From Tannerella sp. (lineage in GTDB: Bacteria; Bacteroidota; Bacteroidia; Bacteroidales; Tannerellaceae): a stretch of 32,342 nt of DNA. The stretch's first letter is position 1. The number at the start of each line of letters is the position of its first letter. The notes under the pieces were generated by a model. It was not told the origin of the DNA. It saw only the letters and a program-made list of their open reading frames with translations, and searched no databases. The translations under genes were made by a program, and so were the position numbers. Positions 1-7,630 of the stretch are shown here, in pieces. The stretch is from positions 1-32,342 of the forward strand of contig JAISWC010000177.1 of NCBI GenBank assembly GCA_031271245.1, written 5' to 3'.

Positions 1-1
1 A

Positions 2-130
2 GATCGTACCCGACTATTGCATATGCTTGAGGCTATTGATAATATCTTTGATATGGATACTATCAAATCAAAGATGAAATCGTATGGGTTACTATCCAAA
101 CTGAATTACAACCTCTCAAAGAAAAGCTAA
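2..130 (+). CDS. 3' end of a small ORF, possibly a HepT-like fragment (partial at window start)
   Basis: An open frame enters from the left edge and stops with TAA at 128-130, leaving 42 residues. The visible start DRTRLLHMLEAIDNIF resembles the N-terminal helix of HepT/DUF86-type toxins, which typically begin with an R-x-x-x-H-[IM]-L-x-A-I-x-x-I pattern. Such proteins are usually over 100 residues, but here only about 25 further residues follow before the stop, and the R-x4-6-H active-site motif of HepT is not seen. If the resemblance is real, this is a truncated remnant. It could equally be the natural C-terminus of an unrelated protein cut by the window edge. No MNT-type antitoxin partner is visible downstream. 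Confidence 0.35.
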   Translation, partial: DRTRLLHMLEAIDNIFDMDTIKSKMKSYGLLSKLNYNLSKKS

Positions 131-195
131 AGAATATCCTTTAACGACGAATAATAAACAAACTATAAAGTAACGCCCCAAAAAAGAGAAAGTAT

Positions 196-1623
196 ATGAA
201 AAAAACGATTGGATTAGGGTTGCTAATCTGTAACATACTGGTTTCGCCGGCGCAGCAGGCGGACAGGAATTGCCGACTGGGCTTCAGTTACGAGTTCAGT
301 AACAACCCGCACTGGGGGATGGACAGGCCGGTAATCATGAAAGTTTATCCGAAATCGCCGGCGGAGATGGCTGGGATACAGCAAAACGACGTCATCGAAC
401 AGATCAACGGATTGAACGTGAAGGACATTTCGCCGGACGACGCGGATTCCCTGCTGACGGCCTCCGAAAGCCTCGAAATCGAACTGACGGTGAGTAATTT
501 CTCCAGCGCCGCCAAGCGGGTTTCCATCACAAAGGAATGCCTTTCCGGCCTCGCCCTGAACGAAAGCCAGTTGGCGGAAGCGTTTGCCATGTACTGCGTC
601 GAACGGACTCACAACCGCCTGTTCATCTGTCCCTTTATCACGACTGTGACGGAAGACTCCGTCGACTTTTCCCGCTTCAAGTCCTTTGACTTCACGGTCT
701 CGGAAGACAACAGCAACGCCAAAATCGAAGAAACGCTCAACGAAACGCTGAAAACCGAACTGACCGCCAAGGGTCTTCAGTACCATACGGTCAAGCCCGA
801 TTTCCTGGTGCATACTTATTATACCTATCGCGAAAATCCGAACTTCCGACAAAAAAGCAGGGAGACCGAAGAACAGGCACCTGTGTTCAGGTATGACATC
901 ACGCGCGACAGGGTGACGAAATTCCCCTTCTACCAGTCCTCCACACCCGAGTCCGAGGCGGAATACCTTCTGCAGCTGGGCGTCCGTTTCATCGACCAGC
1001 GTTTCATTCCGGGACGTGTCCTGTGGGAGTGCGAGGCGAACGAACTGATGAGCGCACCCTTCGCGATTAACGAATATGCCCTTATCCATATCCCGCTGAT
1101 GTGCATGCAGTTCCCGTACGTCAAGTACAGCCGGAACGCCCAGTTCATCCTGACGAAAAAGGCATACCACTACACCGGCCTCAGCTACAGCATCAACCGG
1201 CTCAGTGAAATCGCCGCAGTCGACCCCGTTTCGCCCGCCTGGGAGGCGGGAATCCGTCCGCGCGACGTCGTCGAACAGATCGAAAACAAACGGATGGAGC
1301 ATACGGCGGCGGAATTTACGGCAGCCTATCACCGGTTTATTGCAAATACGCTGAAACATCGCGACAGAGGCACCCGCTTCACGGACGCCAACGGTTTTCC
1401 GGACTGCATGTACTGGGACCCGGCTCGGGCAACTCAGATTGCGAAGGCTTTTGACAACGACAGGCGTTACATGACAGCCTTTGCTTACCTCTACGGTTTC
1501 GAACCGTACATCAACCGCTCGGGGAACACATCCTGCATGTTCGTTGTCCGGCGTAACGGGGAGAAAATGCAGTTCACGCTGCGTCCCGTTTTCCATTCGG
1601 AGAAAACAATAGAGTTGAATTGA
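196..1623 (+). CDS. Secreted PDZ and DUF4136-like protein
   Basis: This 475-residue protein has a signal peptide (about residues 1-20, ending SPAQ) and should be exported to the periplasm or outer membrane. Residues about 30-115 form a PDZ domain, with the pattern 'SPAEMAGIQQNDVIEQINGL'. Residues about 140-280 resemble DUF4136 ('FKSFDF', then 'KPDFLVHTYY'), a family common in Bacteroidota lipoproteins. A second PDZ-like segment lies near 325-370 ('SPAWEAGIRPRDVVEQI'). No protease triad was seen, so this is probably a scaffold or binding protein rather than an HtrA-type enzyme. It ends 18 bp before mutS2 on the same strand, so the two may be cotranscribed. The ATG at 196 gives a good signal peptide. 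Its exact role is unknown. Confidence 0.8.
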   Translation: MKKTIGLGLLICNILVSPAQQADRNCRLGFSYEFSNNPHWGMDRPVIMKVYPKSPAEMAGIQQNDVIEQINGLNVKDISPDDADSLLTASESLEIELTVSNFSSAAKRVSITKECLSGLALNESQLAEAFAMYCVERTHNRLFICPFITTVTEDSVDFSRFKSFDFTVSEDNSNAKIEETLNETLKTELTAKGLQYHTVKPDFLVHTYYTYRENPNFRQKSRETEEQAPVFRYDITRDRVTKFPFYQSSTPESEAEYLLQLGVRFIDQRFIPGRVLWECEANELMSAPFAINEYALIHIPLMCMQFPYVKYSRNAQFILTKKAYHYTGLSYSINRLSEIAAVDPVSPAWEAGIRPRDVVEQIENKRMEHTAAEFTAAYHRFIANTLKHRDRGTRFTDANGFPDCMYWDPARATQIAKAFDNDRRYMTAFAYLYGFEPYINRSGNTSCMFVVRRNGEKMQFTLRPVFHSEKTIELN

Positions 1624-1641
1624 ACCGTTCAGTTGCGTTTC

Positions 1642-4110
1642 GTGATATATCCCGAAGATTTTGAATACAAGGTCGGATTCGACCGGATCCGGCAACTCGT
1701 TTCCGGCAAATGCCTCAGTACGCTGGGAAGGGAACGGGTAGACGCCATCCGGTTCTCCGACAGCCCGGACGTCATCTCCGCCCAGCTGGAGCAAACGGAC
1801 GAATTCATGCGCATCCTCCAGGGCGACCGGGAATTTCCCTCCGACCATTTCATCGATGTCCGCCACTCGCTCCGCCGGATTCGTCCGGAAGGCACCTTCC
1901 TCGACGAACAGGAACTGTTTGACCTCAAGCGTTCCCTGCAAACGATTCACGACATCGTCCGCTTCTTCCGCGCCGCAGACGGCACGGCAGCGGCCTGTCC
2001 CGCTCTGACGGCGCTGACGGTCGACATGCCCGTTTTTCCGGAAATCATCCGGCAGATAGACGCCATACTGGACAAGTATGGAAAAGTCAGAGACCAGGCT
2101 TCGCCTGAACTGCTGCAAATCCGGCGGGAGATGAACGCGACGGTCGGCAACATTTCCCGCAGCCTGCAACAAATCCTGCGCTCGGCGCAGGCCGAGGGAC
2201 TGGTAGACCGGGACGTCGCCCCGACGATGCGGGACGGACGGCTGGTCATTCCCGTTGCGCCGGCGTTCAAACGCAGGATACGCGGTATCATACACGATGA
2301 ATCGGCTTCCGGCAAGACGGTTTTCATCGAACCCGAAGCCGTGGTTGAAGCCAACAATCGCATCCGGGAACTGGAAGGCCGCGAACGGCGCGAAATCGTC
2401 CGTATCCTGACGGCGCTGACAGACGTGATCCGCCCGCTGGCGCCGGACATCCTGCAATCGTATGTCCTGCTGGCGGAAATCGACCTGACTCGCGCCAAGG
2501 CGCTGTTTGCCCTGCAAATCCGCGCCATCAAACCGGCGATTGTCTGTCAACCGCTGATCGACTGGACGGAGGCCGTTCATCCGCTGCTGTACCTGTCGCA
2601 CCGGAAGCAGAACAAACCCGTCGAACCGCTGGACATAACGCTGGACGGGAAAGGACGTATCCTGGTCATTTCCGGCCCGAACGCCGGCGGCAAATCGGTA
2701 TGCCTGAAGACGGTCGGCCTGTTGCAGTACATGATGCAGTGCGGCCTGCCCGTTCCGCTCCACGAGCGGTCGCGCATGGGACTGTTCGCCCGGATATTTA
2801 TCGACATCGGCGACGAACAGAGTCTGGAAAACGATTTGAGCACATACAGTTCACACCTGACGCACATGAAATATTTCGTCCGCAACAGCCATGCACAAAC
2901 GCTCCTGCTGATCGATGAGTTCGGCAGCGGAACGGAACCGCTGATCGGCGGAGCCATTGCGGAGGCACTGCTGGAAGGCTTCAACCGGAACGGAAGTTTC
3001 GGCGTCGTCACCACGCATTACCAGAATCTCAAGCAGTACGCCGACCGCACGGAGGGCGTCGTCAACGGCGCCATGCTCTACGACCGTCACCGGATGCAGC
3101 CCCTCTTCAAACTCTCCGTCGGCTTGCCGGGCAGTTCGTTTGCTATCGAAATCGCCCGCAAAATCGGACTGCCGGAAGACGTCATTGCCGACGCCTCCGC
3201 CAAAGTGGGTTCCGATTATATTGAAATGGACAAATTCCTGCAGGACATCGTCCGCGACAAACGCTACTGGGAAAACAAACGCCAGAGCATCCGGCAGCAG
3301 GAAAAACGGCTGGAAGAATTGACCGCCCGCTACGAACAGGACCTTGACGCGCTGAACAGCCAGCGCCGCGAGATCATGAAAACAGCCCGTCAGCAGGCCG
3401 AACAGATTCTTGCGGAAGCGAATGCGCGGGTCGAAAACACCATCCGCGAAATCCGGGAGGCGCAGGCTGAAAAGGAACGTACCCGGTCGGTCAGGCAAAC
3501 GCTGGACGACTTCAGGACGTCTCTCCGAACGGACGGGGATGACGATGAACGGACGGTACGCCGGATGCACCGGCTGCGGGAACGCCCGGCGCGAAAAAAG
3601 AAATCCGGCAAGCCGCTGCCTCCCCCGTCGCAGGAACAGACGGCATGGGCTGTCGGCGACGCCGTCCGCCTGAAAGGGCAGCAGGCCGTCGGCACCGTTC
3701 TCGAACTGAACGGCCGGCAGGCGGTCATCGCACTGGGGATGATCAAGAGTACCGTCAAGACCGAACAACTGGAGAAAGTCAGTCGCGACGCCCTCCGGAA
3801 GGAAACCCGTCAGGACACGTTCCTCAGCCGGCAGACCGCCGACGAAATGCATGAAAAGAAACTGGCCTTCAGGCAGGACATCGACGTGCGCGGCATGCGC
3901 GGCGACGAAGCGCTGCAAGCCGTCACCTACTATATCGACGACGCCATCCAGACCGATGCCGGCCGCGTACGCATCCTGCACGGTACCGGAAACGGCATTC
4001 TCCGCCGGCTCATTCGCGACTACCTGCGCACCGTCCCCGGTATCCGGCATTTTCAGGACGAACACGTCCAGTTCGGCGGCGCAGGCATCACCGTGGTGGA
4101 ACTGGAATGA
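1642..4110 (+). CDS. mutS2: MutS2 family endonuclease / ribosome-rescue ATPase
   Basis: From the GTG at 1642 this is an 822-residue MutS2, a full-length family member. The Walker A motif GPNAGGKS lies at residues 345-352, the ABC signature region (STYSSHLTHM) follows, and Walker B LLLIDEFGSG places D425-E426. A long charged coiled-coil (about 520-640) precedes the C-terminal Smr domain (about 745-822) with DVRGM and HGTGNG motifs. There is no N-terminal mismatch-recognition domain, as expected for MutS2. The family acts in recombination suppression and, in some species, in splitting collided ribosomes. The frame also has a TTG at 1633, but GTG at 1642 gives an N-terminus (MIYPEDFE) that I recall as typical of Bacteroidota MutS2, so I prefer it. 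The Smr motif is D-x-R rather than D-x-H, a common variant. Confidence 0.93.
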   Translation: MIYPEDFEYKVGFDRIRQLVSGKCLSTLGRERVDAIRFSDSPDVISAQLEQTDEFMRILQGDREFPSDHFIDVRHSLRRIRPEGTFLDEQELFDLKRSLQTIHDIVRFFRAADGTAAACPALTALTVDMPVFPEIIRQIDAILDKYGKVRDQASPELLQIRREMNATVGNISRSLQQILRSAQAEGLVDRDVAPTMRDGRLVIPVAPAFKRRIRGIIHDESASGKTVFIEPEAVVEANNRIRELEGRERREIVRILTALTDVIRPLAPDILQSYVLLAEIDLTRAKALFALQIRAIKPAIVCQPLIDWTEAVHPLLYLSHRKQNKPVEPLDITLDGKGRILVISGPNAGGKSVCLKTVGLLQYMMQCGLPVPLHERSRMGLFARIFIDIGDEQSLENDLSTYSSHLTHMKYFVRNSHAQTLLLIDEFGSGTEPLIGGAIAEALLEGFNRNGSFGVVTTHYQNLKQYADRTEGVVNGAMLYDRHRMQPLFKLSVGLPGSSFAIEIARKIGLPEDVIADASAKVGSDYIEMDKFLQDIVRDKRYWENKRQSIRQQEKRLEELTARYEQDLDALNSQRREIMKTARQQAEQILAEANARVENTIREIREAQAEKERTRSVRQTLDDFRTSLRTDGDDDERTVRRMHRLRERPARKKKSGKPLPPPSQEQTAWAVGDAVRLKGQQAVGTVLELNGRQAVIALGMIKSTVKTEQLEKVSRDALRKETRQDTFLSRQTADEMHEKKLAFRQDIDVRGMRGDEALQAVTYYIDDAIQTDAGRVRILHGTGNGILRRLIRDYLRTVPGIRHFQDEHVQFGGAGITVVELE

Positions 4111-4155
4111 GAATAAATCTTTGTAACTTATTATTTTGCATTACTAAATACAGAA

Positions 4156-5136
4156 ATGATGGACAGGAAAACCCTACGAATCGTATACATGGGCACGCCG
4201 GATTTTGCGGTAGCGAGTTTGCGTGCGCTGGTGGAGGGCGGTTACCGGGTGGTTGGCGTCGTCACGATGCCCGACAAGCCGGCCGGACGGCACGGTAACA
4301 TCCTGCAACCCAGTCCGGTCAAGCTATACGCGCAACAGCAGGGCATTCCCGTCCTGCAGCCGGAGCGACTGAAGGACGAAACCTTTTTGGCCACGCTTCG
4401 CGCCCTGAAAGCCGACTTGCAGATCGTGGCCGCCTTTCGCATGTTGCCCGAAGTTGTGTGGAACATGCCGCCCCTGGGCACGTTCAACCTGCACGCTTCG
4501 CTCCTGCCGCAATATCGCGGTGCGGCGCCCGTCAACTGGGCCGTGATCAACGGCGAAAAGGAAACGGGCGTGACGACGTTTTTCCTGACACACGAGATCG
4601 ACACCGGCCACATCATCCGCCAGCGACGTCTGCCGATCGCGGAAACGGACGATGCGGGCAGCGTTCACGACAAACTGATGACCCTGGGCGCCACGCTGGT
4701 GGTCGAAACGGTCGACCTGCTGCTGGCGAACAGCGGCCGGATCAACGCGATTCCGCAGGAAACGCTGACCGCCCCCGGCGTGGAACTGCGTCCCGCCCCG
4801 AAAATCTTCAAGGACACCTGTCGCATCCGCTGGCAACAGCCGGCCAAAACCGTCTGCGACTTTATCCGCGGCCTCTCGCCCAGTCCGGCCGCGTGGACGG
4901 AATGGATTGCGGAAGGCGCAGCGCCGCAGCCGATGAAAGTATTCCGTTCGGAATGTCTTCCGGAGACACATACACTGTCCCCCGGCGCCGTCCGCACCGA
5001 CGGCAACACATATCTTGACGTGGCCGCGACGGACGGATTCGTGCGGCTGCTCTCCGTGCAGCTGGCCGGCAAACGGCGGCTGGATACGAAAGAGTTCCTG
5101 AACGGCGTCAGGCATGTTGCCTTTGCCGTCAGGTAA
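4156..5136 (+). CDS. fmt: Methionyl-tRNA formyltransferase
   Basis: This 326-residue protein transfers a formyl group from 10-formyl-tetrahydrofolate to initiator Met-tRNA in the cytoplasm. The N-terminal Rossmann-type domain starts with IVYMGTPDFAV. The catalytic region carries N111 and H113 (FNLHASLLPQYRGAAP) and D149 (HEIDTGH), matching the Asn-His-Asp set of the family. The C-terminal OB-like domain (about 210-326) that binds tRNA is present, so the length is normal. Two adjacent ATGs (4156 and 4159) are possible starts. It lies 45 bp after mutS2 on the same strand. The gap contains T-rich 7-of-8 matches to TAnnTTTG at 4116-4123 and 4131-4138, so it may have its own promoter. Confidence 0.95.
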   Translation: MMDRKTLRIVYMGTPDFAVASLRALVEGGYRVVGVVTMPDKPAGRHGNILQPSPVKLYAQQQGIPVLQPERLKDETFLATLRALKADLQIVAAFRMLPEVVWNMPPLGTFNLHASLLPQYRGAAPVNWAVINGEKETGVTTFFLTHEIDTGHIIRQRRLPIAETDDAGSVHDKLMTLGATLVVETVDLLLANSGRINAIPQETLTAPGVELRPAPKIFKDTCRIRWQQPAKTVCDFIRGLSPSPAAWTEWIAEGAAPQPMKVFRSECLPETHTLSPGAVRTDGNTYLDVAATDGFVRLLSVQLAGKRRLDTKEFLNGVRHVAFAVR

Positions 5137-5310
5137 AGAAGGGTGGTTTTCATCTTTTTTCGCCTTGTCGTTATTTTATACTTCACGCGGGATGGATATG
5201 ATGGTTGAAAACAGTCGACAGTCGATGTATAACGTTATGCTCCGTCGGTACCCAACGCCGGGGTACAGTCGGTGTACAAAAATCTCCAAATTCAACTCAC
5301 AAAATCATCC

Positions 5311-5340
5311 CGTGCAAAGTATAATACTTACCTTTGCACG
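5311..5340. repeat. Perfect 9-bp inverted repeat overlapping a promoter (candidate operator)
   Basis: The arms CGTGCAAAG (5311-5319) and CTTTGCACG (5332-5340) are exact reverse complements separated by 12 bp. The centre-to-centre distance is 21 bp, or two helical turns. The right arm contains the TTTG of the -7 element. This geometry fits a dimeric regulator operator; no regulator gene is adjacent. Confidence 0.55.
5329..5336 (+). promoter_or_regulatory. Bacteroidota -7 promoter element inside an inverted repeat
   Basis: TACCTTTG matches the TAnnTTTG consensus at all defined positions and lies 23 bp before the ATG of the downstream lipoprotein gene. No clear -33 TTTG was found about 20 bp upstream. 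The element sits in the right arm region of the perfect inverted repeat at 5311-5319 and 5332-5340, so a dimeric regulator bound there would cover it. Confidence 0.6.
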
Positions 5341-5359
5341 AAATTAAAAACAACGACTT

Positions 5360-5788
5360 ATGAAAAAGTTTTTTTGCTTATTTGTTATCATGACCTTTGC
5401 GCTGGTTGCGTGTGAAGGTCCGATGGGGCCTGCGGGCGAACCGGGCGAAAGCGTGAATCTGGAGACGTATTACTACACCGTAGCCTCGCGCGACTGGAAA
5501 GAGATCGGCGGAGCGGGAGATCTTACGTTCTATCAGTACATTGTAGACCTGGACATCGGCAAGCGTATCTATGACCGGGGCGACGTCTCCGCCTTCATGT
5601 ACCTGGTGGACGACGGCAACGAGGTGCAGGCGCCTCTCCCTTATTCCATCCCCCACACCGACGGCGGTCTGCGGTGGACGGAACACTATACCTTCGACTT
5701 CGACCAGGGAACCGTTTCCTTTTATGCCGACTATCTCCGCGGCGAAAATCCTCCGTCGCAGGAGTTTCGCGTTGTACTGATCTGGTGA
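5360..5788 (+). CDS. Small lipoprotein with a short collagen-like stretch
   Basis: This 142-residue protein has a lipoprotein signal peptide with lipobox LVAC and acylated Cys18, so it should be membrane anchored. The mature protein starts with EGPMGPAGEPGES, about three Gly-X-Y collagen-like triplets. The rest (about 32-142) is a compact domain rich in aromatic and acidic residues, predicted beta, with no motif I recognise. Similar short 'CEGPMGPxG' lipoproteins occur in Bacteroidota. It has its own consensus promoter (5329-5336) and ends 6 bp before the methyltransferase gene, so the two are probably cotranscribed. Three triplets are too few for a stable collagen helix. Function unknown. 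Confidence 0.8.
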   Translation: MKKFFCLFVIMTFALVACEGPMGPAGEPGESVNLETYYYTVASRDWKEIGGAGDLTFYQYIVDLDIGKRIYDRGDVSAFMYLVDDGNEVQAPLPYSIPHTDGGLRWTEHYTFDFDQGTVSFYADYLRGENPPSQEFRVVLIW

Positions 5789-5794
5789 ACGGAC

Positions 5795-7630
5795 ATGGAA
5801 GGGGAACAGTTTGAAATGGTGGCCAAGACGCTGTACGGTCTGGAAGACGTTTTGGCGGAAGAGTTGTCGGCCCTGCAGGCGGAAGACGTCGTGGCGGGGC
5901 GTCGCATGGTTTCGTTCAGGGGCGACAAGGCGATGATGTACAGGACGAATCTGCATTGCCGGACAGCTCTGCGTATCCTCAAGTCCATCGCCTGGTTCAA
6001 GGCCGACAACGCGGGCGCCGTCTATGAGGAAGTGAAGAAAATCGAGTGGGAACGCTATTTTATGCCCGACAAAACGTTTGCCGTGGACGCGGTCATCTAC
6101 TCCGAATCGTTCAATCATTCCAAGTTCGTGGCCTACCGTACCAAGGACGCCATCGCGGACTATTTCAGCGAAAAGTTCGGGAAACGCCCTTCCGTCCGCA
6201 TCAACCGGCCGGACATGTACATCCATATCCATATTTCGCATCACGACTGCACCGTTTCGCTCGACAGTTCGGGCGAAAGCCTGCACCGTCGCGGCTACCG
6301 GACGGCGCAGGGCGATGCGCCGCTGAACGAAGTGCTGGCGGCGGGGATGATTCTGCTGACCGGCTGGCGGGGCGAATCCGGTTTCGTCGACCCGATGTGC
6401 GGCTCCGGCACGCTGCTCATTGAGGCGGCCATGATTGCGCTCAACATCCCGCCCGGCCTCTACCGCAGGGAATATGCTTTCGAGAAATGGAACGACTACG
6501 ACGCGGATCTGTTCGACGAAGTCTATAACGATGACTCCGGCGAACGCGACTTCGCGTTCAAGTGTTTCGGGTCGGACGTCTCGCCGGCCGCCATCGAGCT
6601 GGCGCGCGAAAACATCCGCAACGCCGGCCTGACGAAATACATCGAACTGAAAACGCTTCCCTTCCAGCAGTATGCCGAAGCGCCCGCCGGAGCGGGGGTG
6701 CTGGTAACGAATCCGCCCTACGGCGAACGCATCGCCGCCAGTGACATCCTGAATCTCTACACAATGATCGGCGAACGGCTGAAACACGTCTTCACCGGAT
6801 ACCGCGCCTGGATTTTGAGTTACAAAGAAGCGTTTTTCGAACATATCGGACTGCATTCCGACCGGAAAATCAAACTGATGAACGGCGCACTCGAGTGTGA
6901 GTTTCGCTGCTACGAACTGTTTGCCGGGAAAAACAGGGATTACAAAGCCGCCCTGAACGAGCAGCAGCGCAAACCATATCCCCCCGAATCGGCACCGGCC
7001 GATAAAAAAAGAACCGGCGACGGCGAACGGCGATCCTATGACCGGGAGCGTCCTTTCGCCGGAAAAAGCAGGGAGTATGGAACGGCGCAGGACGAACGGC
7101 GCAGGCCGTATCTCCCCAAACCGGCCGATAAAAAAAGAACCGGCGACGGCGAACGGCGATCCTTTGACCGGGAGCGTCCTTTCGCCGGAAAAAGTAGGGA
7201 GTATGGAACGGCGCCGAACGAACGGCGCAGGCCGTATCTCCCCAGACCGGCCGATGAAAAAAGAACCGGCGACGACGAACGGCGATCCTTTGACCGGGAG
7301 CGTCCTTTTGCCAAGAAAAGTAGGGAGTATGGAACGGCGCCGGACGAACGGCGCAGGCCGTATCTCCCCAGACCGGCCGATGAAAAAAGAACCGGCGACG
7401 GCGAACGGCGATCCTTTGACCGGGAGCGTCCCTTCGCCGGGAAAAGCAGGGAGTATGGAACGGCGCCGGACGAACGACGCAAGCCGTATCTCCCTAAACC
7501 GGCAGAGGAAAAAAAGACCCGTGAGAGCGACAGACAGCCATTTGTCAAAAACAGTCTGTTTGACCGTCTTCGCCCCATAGACAACCCTCCGCACAAAAAA
7601 ACGTATTCCAAAAGAGATGAGAAAAAGTAA
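5795..7630 (+). CDS. THUMP-domain class I RNA methyltransferase (RlmL N-terminal-like) with a tandem-repeat tail
   Basis: This 611-residue protein matches the Bacteroidota group often annotated as putative N6-adenine-specific DNA methylase but related to the RlmL/YcbY 23S rRNA guanine-N2 methyltransferase. The N-terminal ferredoxin-like/THUMP part spans about 8-160. The SAM-binding motif I is DPMCGSGT (199-206) and the catalytic motif IV is NPPY (306-309). The catalytic domain ends near residue 378 (CYELFAGKNRDYKA). Beyond it lies a basic, disordered-looking tail of about 235 residues made of 42-residue repeats (6920-7530). Orthologues normally lack such a tail, to my knowledge. The basic repeats could bind rRNA. 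The 3' end overlaps the next gene by 14 bp, implying translational coupling. Confidence 0.88.
   Translation: MEGEQFEMVAKTLYGLEDVLAEELSALQAEDVVAGRRMVSFRGDKAMMYRTNLHCRTALRILKSIAWFKADNAGAVYEEVKKIEWERYFMPDKTFAVDAVIYSESFNHSKFVAYRTKDAIADYFSEKFGKRPSVRINRPDMYIHIHISHHDCTVSLDSSGESLHRRGYRTAQGDAPLNEVLAAGMILLTGWRGESGFVDPMCGSGTLLIEAAMIALNIPPGLYRREYAFEKWNDYDADLFDEVYNDDSGERDFAFKCFGSDVSPAAIELARENIRNAGLTKYIELKTLPFQQYAEAPAGAGVLVTNPPYGERIAASDILNLYTMIGERLKHVFTGYRAWILSYKEAFFEHIGLHSDRKIKLMNGALECEFRCYELFAGKNRDYKAALNEQQRKPYPPESAPADKKRTGDGERRSYDRERPFAGKSREYGTAQDERRRPYLPKPADKKRTGDGERRSFDRERPFAGKSREYGTAPNERRRPYLPRPADEKRTGDDERRSFDRERPFAKKSREYGTAPDERRRPYLPRPADEKRTGDGERRSFDRERPFAGKSREYGTAPDERRKPYLPKPAEEKKTRESDRQPFVKNSLFDRLRPIDNPPHKKTYSKRDEKK
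6920..7530 (+). repeat. Coding tandem repeat, 126-bp period (42 residues)
   Basis: The word GAACCGGC recurs at 7011, 7137, 7263 and 7389, exactly 126 bp apart, and a diverged fifth partial copy aligns at about 7515. Each unit encodes a basic segment containing KRTGDGERRS, DRERPFAGKSREYGT and ERRRPYLP. Copies differ by a few substitutions only, so the expansion looks recent. Because 126 is a multiple of three, several frames on both strands remain open and produce spurious ORFs. A degenerate seed copy (FAGKNRDYKAALNEQQRKPY) overlaps the end of the catalytic domain. Confidence 0.95.

Larger units (their letters stand above)
5137..5359. other. Intergenic region between fmt and the lipoprotein gene
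   Basis: No convincing gene is present; the short frame here overlaps the end of fmt. There is a small hairpin with arms GTACCC (5248-5253) and GGGTAC (5261-5266), but no T-tract follows it. The promoter-containing inverted repeat at 5311-5340 lies at the right end. Confidence 0.5.

Noticed and set aside
223..2763. 846-residue antisense frame opposite the PDZ protein and mutS2
   Set aside because: It spans two clear plus-strand genes with strong motifs, has no recognisable domain and low-complexity composition typical of antisense frames in GC-rich DNA.
5114..5347. Short plus-strand frame between fmt and the lipoprotein gene
   Set aside because: It starts inside fmt, has no motif, and overlaps the promoter and inverted repeat of the next gene.
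7036..7611. Repeat-encoded frames on both strands within the methyltransferase tail
   Set aside because: They are shadows of the 42-residue repeat; the methyltransferase frame is continuous with a clear catalytic domain.
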